Program-made: the position numbers and the translations under genes
Shown: positions 59,241 to 64,000 of the stretch, in pieces
Layout of the letters: the number at the start of each line of letters is the position of its first letter
How positions within the stretch are numbered: position 1 is the first letter of the stretch
Notes under the pieces: model-generated
Told to the model about the DNA's origin: nothing
Databases searched by the model: none
Seen by the model: only the letters and a program-made list of their open reading frames with translations
From: an uncultured Oscillospiraceae bacterium
GTDB lineage: Bacteria; Bacillota; Clostridia; Oscillospirales; Oscillospiraceae
Reading direction: 5' to 3'
Assembly (NCBI GenBank): GCA_944386845.1
Contig: CALXCP010000002.1
Span: 24,805 to 88,804 of the forward strand
Length of the DNA: 64,000 nucleotides

Positions 59241-59450
59241 ATGGAAAAGAGACTCTACCGGACCGAGGGCCGGGACCGCATGATCAGCGGCGTGTGCGGC
59301 GGGGTGGCCGAGTACTTCGGCATCGACCCCTCTCTGGTGCGCATCGTCTGGGTGATCGGCGCCGTGTGCAGCTTCAGCCTGTTCTTCTGGGTGTATGTGG
59401 CCTGCGCCATCATCCTCCCCCGGAAGAGCGATATCTACCCCGGCTATTAA
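59241..59450 (+). CDS. PspC-domain membrane protein
   Basis: 69 residues. The PspC pattern is clear: KRLYRTEGRDRMISGVCGGV, AEYFGIDPSLVRIVWVIGA, then one long membrane helix and IILPRK. PspC proteins take part in phage-shock-type envelope stress responses, but small stand-alone forms in Firmicutes are mostly uncharacterised. GAAAGGAAGGA precedes the ATG. Monocistronic, with its own terminator. Confidence 0.93.
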   Translation: MEKRLYRTEGRDRMISGVCGGVAEYFGIDPSLVRIVWVIGAVCSFSLFFWVYVACAIILPRKSDIYPGY

Positions 59451-59470
59451 ACAAAAACGAGACAGCGAAA

Positions 59471-59507
59471 CGCCCGCCCCGGCCAGATGGCCGGGGCGGG
59501 CGCTTTT
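59471..59507 (+). terminator. Terminator of the pspC-like gene
   Basis: A 14-bp perfect stem CGCCCGCCCCGGCC and its complement around AGAT, then CTTTTG. Confidence 0.85.
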
Positions 59508-59512
59508 GCGCT

Positions 59513-59752
59513 TCACGATCTGGTCTCATCGCCTGTCCCGCCGTCCGTCTGGCGGGAGCGCTGCTCCTCGCGCCTGCGTTCAATGTCGCCGAGGTTGCGG
59601 ATCCCCAGCGCGATGCCGCATCCGTAGCCCAGAAGGATGATGAGCGTAGGGAGGACCTCGCCCCGCAGTCCGGGGAGAAACACCAAAAGCGCCATGCCCC
59701 CCAATCCGAGCAGCTGCATGAACAGCAAGAGGAGATCGACTGCCTTTTTCAT
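59513..59752 (-). CDS. Small two-helix membrane protein
   Basis: 79 residues with two hydrophobic helices (5-25 and 33-52) and a charged C-terminal tail (RRREEQRSRQTDGGTGDE). GAGGTAAG lies before the ATG at acceptable spacing. Not recognised; the two-helix shape resembles small phage-shock-associated or holin-like membrane proteins, but nothing beyond topology supports either. Confidence 0.55.
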   Translation of the reverse strand: MKKAVDLLLLFMQLLGLGGMALLVFLPGLRGEVLPTLIILLGYGCGIALGIRNLGDIERRREEQRSRQTDGGTGDETRS

Positions 59753-60076
59753 GGTGTTCTTACCTCATTCCCAAGGATCGCTGTTGCTGAGATCACAGCT
59801 TCAAAGCTGCCTTCTCACAGGCAGTGTCGCTGCCTGGGTATTGCGAACCCATGGGGCCCTCCTCCTCTCAGATCACCGGCCATTCAACGGGAATGGGATG
59901 ATTTTCCTCTGGTGATATCGTAGCATGGGAGGAGAGATGAGTCAATCAAAATAGCCAAAAATAAACATGAAAAACGGAGATGATTTGAATAAAATCACAA
60001 CAAAAGGAAAATCTGCGGGTTATCCGGCCGGGGCGCGCCGCCCCCGGAGGCGCCGTGGAAAACGCGAGTTTTCCGG
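59753..60076. other. Gene-free stretch, nothing recognised
   Basis: AT-richer DNA, especially 59925-60015, with no ribosome binding site-backed frame, repeat or known RNA seen. It must contain the promoter of the small membrane-protein gene on the minus strand. Confidence 0.45.
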
Positions 60077-60106
60077 TTGCAACTTTCCCCAGAAATGTGG
60101 TAGAAT
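60077..60106 (+). promoter_or_regulatory. Promoter of the DUF2156-GNAT operon
   Basis: TTGCAA (60077-60082), an 18-nt spacer and TAGAAT (60101-60106), 65 bp before the ATG. Confidence 0.7.
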
Positions 60107-60171
60107 ATCTCCGGCCCGCCCCGCCGGAGAGAGCGGGGGCGGGGCCGCACCAAGCGAAAAAGAGGGAAACT

Positions 60172-61092
60172 ATGATCGAATTCAAGCGGCCCGCCCTGGA
60201 GGACCGGGCGTGGGTGGAGCCCCTGCTGGCCCAGGGGGACGAGCGGGGCTGCGAGTACAATTTCAGCACCCTGTACCTGTGGTGCCACGCCTTCCATGTG
60301 GAGATCGCCCGGGTGGACGGGTTTTTCACCGAGCGGCTGTGCGCCCCCAACGGCTGCCACTACCTGTTCCCGGCGGGGCGGGGGGACCTGCCCGCCGCCC
60401 TGGCCGCCCTGGAGGAGGACAGCCGCCGGCGGGGGCAGCCCTTCTCCCTCACCGGGGTGAACCCGGAGGACCGGGAGACGCTGGAGGAGCTCTTCCCCGG
60501 CCGGTTCCAGTATACCCCCAACCGCTTCTCCTTCGACTATCTGTACACGGTGGACAAGCTGGCCGACCTGGCGGGCAAGAAGCTCCACGGCAAGCGCAAC
60601 CACATCCACCGCTTCGAGGAGAACTGGCCCGGCTGGACCTTCGAGGAGCTCACCCCCGCCAACCTGGACGAGTGCGCCGCCATGGCGCGGGAGTGGTACC
60701 GCCGCAACGCCGGCGAGGGGGAGAGCGACATGCTGGACGACTCCCTGAGCGAGGAGGCCAAGGCCCTGTACAAGGGGCTGGACCGCTTCGCCGAGTTGGG
60801 GCTGGAGGGCGGCCTCATCCGGGCCGGGGGCCGGGTGGTGGCCTTCACGGTGGGGGACAAGCTCCACGAGAATTCCGACACCTACAACGTCCACTTTGAA
60901 AAGGCCTTCGGGGACATCCAGGGGGCCTACGCCATCGTCAACCGGGAGTTCGCCCGCTGGGTGCGGGCGCGCCACCCGGAGATCCGGTATCTCAACCGGG
61001 AGGAGGACATGGACATCGAGGGCCTGCGCAGGGCCAAGGAGTCCTACTATCCGGATCTGCTGCTGGAGAAATATCTGGCCCGGGAGGTGTAA
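60172..61092 (+). CDS. DUF2156 (phosphatidylglycerol lysyltransferase C-terminal-like) protein
   Basis: 306 residues forming two tandem GNAT-like folds, as in DUF2156 proteins: DRAWVEPLLAQGDERGCEYNF, TLYLWCHAFHVEIARVDGFF, RFSFDYLYTVDKLADLAGKK, KRNHIHRFEENWPGW and YLNREEDMDIEGLRRAKESY. Members resemble the catalytic domain of MprF or FemX-type aminoacyltransferases but lack the membrane flippase, so a cytosolic acyl or aminoacyl transfer is likely. The ATG at 60172 has only a weak ribosome binding site (AGAGGGAAA). It is followed after 3 bp by a GNAT gene, and the pair is common in clostridia. Confidence 0.9.
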   Translation: MIEFKRPALEDRAWVEPLLAQGDERGCEYNFSTLYLWCHAFHVEIARVDGFFTERLCAPNGCHYLFPAGRGDLPAALAALEEDSRRRGQPFSLTGVNPEDRETLEELFPGRFQYTPNRFSFDYLYTVDKLADLAGKKLHGKRNHIHRFEENWPGWTFEELTPANLDECAAMAREWYRRNAGEGESDMLDDSLSEEAKALYKGLDRFAELGLEGGLIRAGGRVVAFTVGDKLHENSDTYNVHFEKAFGDIQGAYAIVNREFARWVRARHPEIRYLNREEDMDIEGLRRAKESYYPDLLLEKYLAREV

Positions 61093-61095
61093 GAG

Positions 61096-61953
61096 ATGGT
61101 CCTGTTTCGTCCCGCCCGGCCCGGGGACCGGGCGGCCATGGAGGAGGTCTGGCAGCTGTCCTTTGGGGACCGGCCCGGGGACATCGACCGCTTTTTCCGG
61201 CTGTGCGGCGGCTGGGTCCAGAGCATGGTGCTGGAGGAGGCCGGCCAGGTCCGGGGGGCGGTGCAGCTGCTGCCGGTGACCCTCACCGGGGAGAGGGGGG
61301 AGCGCTGGCGCTGCGCCTACGTCTACGCGGTGTGCATCCACCCCGACCACCGGGGGGAGGGGCTGGGCCGGGCGATGACGGCCTACGCCGACTTCTACCT
61401 GGAGGAGAAGGGCTTTGACTGCGCCGCCACCGTCCCATCCACCCCGGAGCTCCACCGGTTCTACGCGCTCCAGGGCTTCGGCGAGTGCTTCCGCCACCGG
61501 CAGTCCGTCCGCCGGCGGGAGGAGCTGCTCGCCCCGGCGGCGGGGGACTCCGCCCGCCGGGTGGGCCCCGGGGAGTACGGCCCCCTGCGGGAGGGGCGGC
61601 TGGCCGGGGGGCTCCACCTGTCCTACGGCGGGGAGGCCCTGGCCTATCAGCAGGCCCTGTGCGAGGCGTCGGGGGGCGGGCTGTTCGCCCTGACCCTGGA
61701 CGGGGGGACGGGCTGCGCCTGCGTGGAGATGGGGCCGGAGGGCCCGGCGGTGAAGGAGCTGCTGGTGCCCGCCGGGCTGGAGGACCGGGGCCTGGCCGCC
61801 CTGGCCGCCGCCCTGCCCGGGGAGCGCTGGACCGTCCGGACGCCAGACCCGGCGGGGGAGCTCTTCGGCATGGTGCGCTGGTACCGGCGGGACATCGCCC
61901 GGGCCTGGGACTGGGTCCACGGGACGGGGCATCTCGGGCTGGCCTTCGACTGA
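61096..61953 (+). CDS. GNAT family acetyltransferase
   Basis: 285 residues. The N-terminal GNAT domain (1-145) has the acetyl-CoA loop CIHPDHRGEGLGRAMTAY (V/I-x-P-x-x-R-G-x-G pattern) and a STPELHRFYALQGFGE segment. The C-terminal ~140 residues form a second, degenerate GNAT/SCP2-like part, as in Eis-type or two-domain acetyltransferases. GGAGGTGTAAGAG precedes the ATG, overlapping the DUF2156 stop region. Substrate unknown. Confidence 0.88.
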   Translation: MVLFRPARPGDRAAMEEVWQLSFGDRPGDIDRFFRLCGGWVQSMVLEEAGQVRGAVQLLPVTLTGERGERWRCAYVYAVCIHPDHRGEGLGRAMTAYADFYLEEKGFDCAATVPSTPELHRFYALQGFGECFRHRQSVRRREELLAPAAGDSARRVGPGEYGPLREGRLAGGLHLSYGGEALAYQQALCEASGGGLFALTLDGGTGCACVEMGPEGPAVKELLVPAGLEDRGLAALAAALPGERWTVRTPDPAGELFGMVRWYRRDIARAWDWVHGTGHLGLAFD

Positions 61954-62074
61954 GGGCGGAGACAGCTCCTGAGCGGGAAACCCCATCCAAACTGCACAAA
62001 AAATTTACGCGAAGCATCCGGAGATCGAGGGAGCGCGGGATAAAAAACCGCTCTCCCCCGGTCTTTTCCGGATA

Positions 62075-62089
62075 AATTTTCAGAAAATA
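62075..62089 (+). promoter_or_regulatory. CodY-box-like site
   Basis: AATTTTCAGAAAATA matches 14 of 15 positions of the CodY consensus (AATTTTCWGAAAATT). A weaker second match centred on TTTCAGAAA at 62132-62146 touches the promoter. It lies about 145 bp upstream of an amino-acid transporter gene, as expected for nutrient control. Confidence 0.6.
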
Positions 62090-62149
62090 AATAAATATAC
62101 AAATATTCGGAACAAATTGCACAAAAATTGAATATTTCAGAAATAATCG

Positions 62150-62177
62150 TTGACTTTTCCTGCATAGACTGTATAAT
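62150..62177 (+). promoter_or_regulatory. Promoter of the amino-acid ABC operon
   Basis: TTGACT (62150-62155), a 16-nt spacer and TATAAT (62172-62177). An inverted repeat AAATATTC/GAATATTT (62101-62108, 62130-62137) lies just upstream. Confidence 0.8.
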
Positions 62178-62219
62178 GTGAGAAAGTACCGGCTGTGGTA
62201 CGAAAAGGAGTGTATTGAA

Positions 62220-63101
62220 ATGAAGAAGATCTTGAGCCTGATGCTGGCCCTGACCATGTGCCTGGGCCTGGCCGCCTGCGGCAACGATAACGAGCCCACG
62301 GAGACCCCCGCTGAGACCCCGGCGGAGACCACCCCCGTGGAGACCCCCGCCGAGACCGGCTCCGCCGGCGACTACGGCGACTTCGCCGGCTCCCTCATCG
62401 AGGAGGGCAAGCTGATCATGGTGACCAACGCGTCCTTCCCCCCCTATGAGATGACCGACGACGACAACAACGTCATCGGCATCGACCCCGACATCGCCCA
62501 GGTCATCGCCGACAAGCTGGGCCTGGAGCTGGTCATCGACAACATCGATTTTGACGCCGCCCTGCTGGCCGTGCAGGAGGGCCGGGCCGACGTGATGCTG
62601 GCCGGCATGTCCTACAGCGAGGAGCGCGACCTGGTCATGGACTTCTCCGACACCTACGCCACCGGCTATCAGGTGATCATCGTCCGGGAGGACGACGACC
62701 GCATCGCCGGCGGCAACGACGACCTGATGCTGGTGGACGCCGAGGGCAACGTGATCGAGGACGTCCAGATCGGCGTGCAGCGGGGCACCACCGGCGAGCT
62801 CTACTGCCAGGATTCCTACGGCGTGGACAAGGTGACCTCTCTGGACAACGGCTCGGTGGCCGTCCAGGCCCTGCTCAACGGGCAGGTGGACTGCGTGGTC
62901 ATCGACATCGGCCCCGCCGAGGAGTATGTGGAGGCCAACCCCGGTCTGAAGATCGTGGAGGGCGCCTACACCATCGAGGACTACTGCGTGGGCGTGGGCG
63001 AGGGCAACACCGCCCTGCTGGAGGCCGTGAACAAGGCCCTGAACGAGATGATCGACGACGGCACCGTCGACGAGATCATGAACCAGTACATCGGCGGCTG
63101 A
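62220..63101 (+). CDS. Amino-acid ABC transporter substrate-binding lipoprotein
   Basis: 293 residues. The signal peptide MKKILSLMLALTMCLGLAAC has a lipobox (Cys20), followed by a Pro/Thr/Glu-rich tether (about 25-50). A type II periplasmic-binding fold of the SBP_bac_3 family follows: GKLIMVTNASFPPYEMTDDD, DIAQVIADKLGLELVIDNID, GRADVMLAGMSYSEERDLVMDFS, IGVQRGTTGE and a C-terminal LNEMIDDGTVDEIMNQY. It delivers a polar amino acid to the permease encoded next. AAAAGGAG precedes the ATG at 62220. CodY-like control is suggested by the upstream box. Confidence 0.95.
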   Translation: MKKILSLMLALTMCLGLAACGNDNEPTETPAETPAETTPVETPAETGSAGDYGDFAGSLIEEGKLIMVTNASFPPYEMTDDDNNVIGIDPDIAQVIADKLGLELVIDNIDFDAALLAVQEGRADVMLAGMSYSEERDLVMDFSDTYATGYQVIIVREDDDRIAGGNDDLMLVDAEGNVIEDVQIGVQRGTTGELYCQDSYGVDKVTSLDNGSVAVQALLNGQVDCVVIDIGPAEEYVEANPGLKIVEGAYTIEDYCVGVGEGNTALLEAVNKALNEMIDDGTVDEIMNQYIGG

Positions 63102-63122
63102 GACCGCACTGTGTTCCGCAGA

Positions 63123-63147
63123 GAGGGGCGGCCCCGCGCCGCCCCTC
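63123..63147 (+). terminator. Intercistronic attenuator hairpin
   Basis: A 10-bp stem GAGGGGCGGC/GCCGCCCCTC around CCCGC between the binding-protein and permease genes, followed only by TTG. It probably lowers expression of the membrane part relative to the binding protein. Confidence 0.5.
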
Positions 63148-63188
63148 TTGCGGCGTCTTGCTGAGAAAGGGAAGGAGAGAGACAGCCC

Positions 63189-63980
63189 GTGGACCTGGCC
63201 TATTACTTTGAACTGTGGCAGGAGATGATGCGCTCCAAGGAGCCCGGCGTGGCCGACTCCGTCGCCTGGTGGCAGGAGCTCTTCGTCCGCTTCTACCAGG
63301 CCTTTATCGACGGAGACCGCTGGCAGCAGTACCTGGAGGGCGTGGGGGTCACCATCGTGGCCACCGCCATCGCCCTGGCCATCGGCATCGTGCTGGGCGT
63401 GCTGGTGGCCGTCATCCGCACCGCCCACGACCAGCAGCGCCCCGGCCGGCCGAAGAACCCGGTGCTGGGACTGCTGAACGCCATCTGCAAGGTGTACGTC
63501 ACCGTCATCCGGGGCACCCCCATGATGGTGCAGATCCTCATCATGGGCATGGTGATTTTCGCCAGCAGCCGGAACTACACCGCCGTGGGCGCCCTGACCC
63601 TGGGCATCAACTCGGGGGCCTATGTGGCCGAGATCATCCGGGGCGGCCTGATGTCCCTGGACATCGGGCAGACCGAGGCGGGCCGCTCCCTGGGCCTGAA
63701 CTACATCGACACCATGCGCTTCATCGTGGTGCCCCAGGCCTTCAAGGCCATCCTCCCCGCCCTGGGCAACGAGTTCATCGTCCTGCTGAAGGACACCTCT
63801 CTGATCTCCATCATCGGCGGGCAGGAGCTGACCTACTTCGCCAAGAACATCGTCAACCGCACCTATGACGCCCTGTTCCCCCTCATCGGAGCGGCCGTCA
63901 TCTACCTGATCATGGTGATGATCTTCACCTGGCTCCAGGGCAAGCTGGAAAGGAGGCTGCGTCAAAGTGATCGCCGTTGA
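63189..63980 (+). CDS. Amino-acid ABC transporter permease
   Basis: 263 residues of the HisMQ/GltK family. GVGVTIVATAIALAIGIVLGVLVA begins the BPD_transp_1 domain. VTVIRGTPMMVQILIMGMV is the family hallmark. The EAA loop is seen in GGLMSLDIGQTEAGRSLGLNYIDTMRFIVVPQAFKAILPALGNEFI. Compared with usual members of about 220 residues it has an extra N-terminal helix-rich ~45 residues (MDLAYYFELWQEMMRSKEPG) of unknown role. The start is GTG at 63189 after GGAAGGAGAG. It overlaps the ATPase gene by 14 bp. Confidence 0.95.
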   Translation: MDLAYYFELWQEMMRSKEPGVADSVAWWQELFVRFYQAFIDGDRWQQYLEGVGVTIVATAIALAIGIVLGVLVAVIRTAHDQQRPGRPKNPVLGLLNAICKVYVTVIRGTPMMVQILIMGMVIFASSRNYTAVGALTLGINSGAYVAEIIRGGLMSLDIGQTEAGRSLGLNYIDTMRFIVVPQAFKAILPALGNEFIVLLKDTSLISIIGGQELTYFAKNIVNRTYDALFPLIGAAVIYLIMVMIFTWLQGKLERRLRQSDRR

Positions 63981-64000
63981 ACATCTGAGCAAGTCCTTCG
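63967..64000 (+). CDS. Amino-acid ABC transporter ATP-binding protein, 5' end
   Basis: Only the first 11 residues are visible (VIAVEHLSKSF), the typical start of GlnQ/HisP-type ATPases. The GTG start follows AGGAGG at ten bases inside the permease gene. The gene runs off the window. Confidence 0.8.
   Translation, partial: MIAVEHLSKSF

Overview
The window is strongly GC-rich DNA (intergenic stretches are visibly more AT-rich) from a spore-forming, anaerobic, Gram-positive member of the Clostridia. The spoIVB-spo0A pair, AGGAGG ribosome binding sites in front of nearly every gene, frequent GTG/TTG starts, pyruvate carboxylase, an aldehyde:ferredoxin oxidoreductase-type enzyme, polyferredoxin and an SLH-domain surface protein all fit a gut Oscillospiraceae (Flavonifractor/Oscillibacter-like). 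The genus is inferred; no rRNA gene is present to settle it.

Layout. 1-8.4 kb: end of an SSB-like gene, a guanidinium exporter (gdx) with a structured leader, a C_GCAxxG_C_C redox protein, recG, a 1.35-kb gene-free block built of palindromes and copies of a ~275-bp repeat, then pyruvate carboxylase. 8.5-11.9 kb: a GntR/YtrA-type regulator with an ABC exporter, autoregulated through a dyad on its own -10 box. 12-20.3 kb: a serpin lipoprotein and a second lipoprotein that share an ECF-sigma-like promoter (G[A/G]AAC-N16-CGTC), asnS, a LytTR regulator plus membrane protein, an Xre regulator plus membrane protein with repeated operators, and psuK. The psuK 3' end carries a 59-bp duplication around a 156-bp insertion. 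20.7-24.2 kb: psuG, a ferredoxin-nitroreductase, an MFS carrier and tRNA-Leu(GAG). 24.2-26.7 kb: a hairpin-rich gene-free stretch, spoIVB and spo0A.

26.9-34.4 kb is a six-gene operon with its own promoter and terminator. It encodes two large single-pass zinc-ribbon proteins, a small zinc-ribbon coiled-coil protein, an ABC ATPase and two ABC-2 permeases. A 1213-residue TPR/SUFU protein, an SLH protein and RodA follow on the minus strand. 41-45.7 kb: tsaE-tsaB-upp, then a GlpA-like dehydrogenase and a GlpB-like oxidoreductase fused to DUF1667.

45.8-54.7 kb is the most distinctive accessory region. An operon of MFS carrier, short-chain dehydrogenase, AOR-family tungsten/molybdenum enzyme and MoaD-like protein is read leftward. 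Divergent to it are a second MFS carrier, a LuxR regulator that has lost its N-terminal NTPase half, and a polyferredoxin with six [4Fe-4S] motifs. Together they look like a regulated uptake-and-redox module for an unidentified exogenous compound. The AOR protein has His in place of the third cluster cysteine.

54.7-64 kb: a BlaR1/BlaI pair with BlaI operators, a DEAD-box helicase, PspC, DUF2156 and GNAT proteins. The window ends in an amino-acid ABC transporter with a CodY-like box upstream; its ATPase gene runs off the edge.
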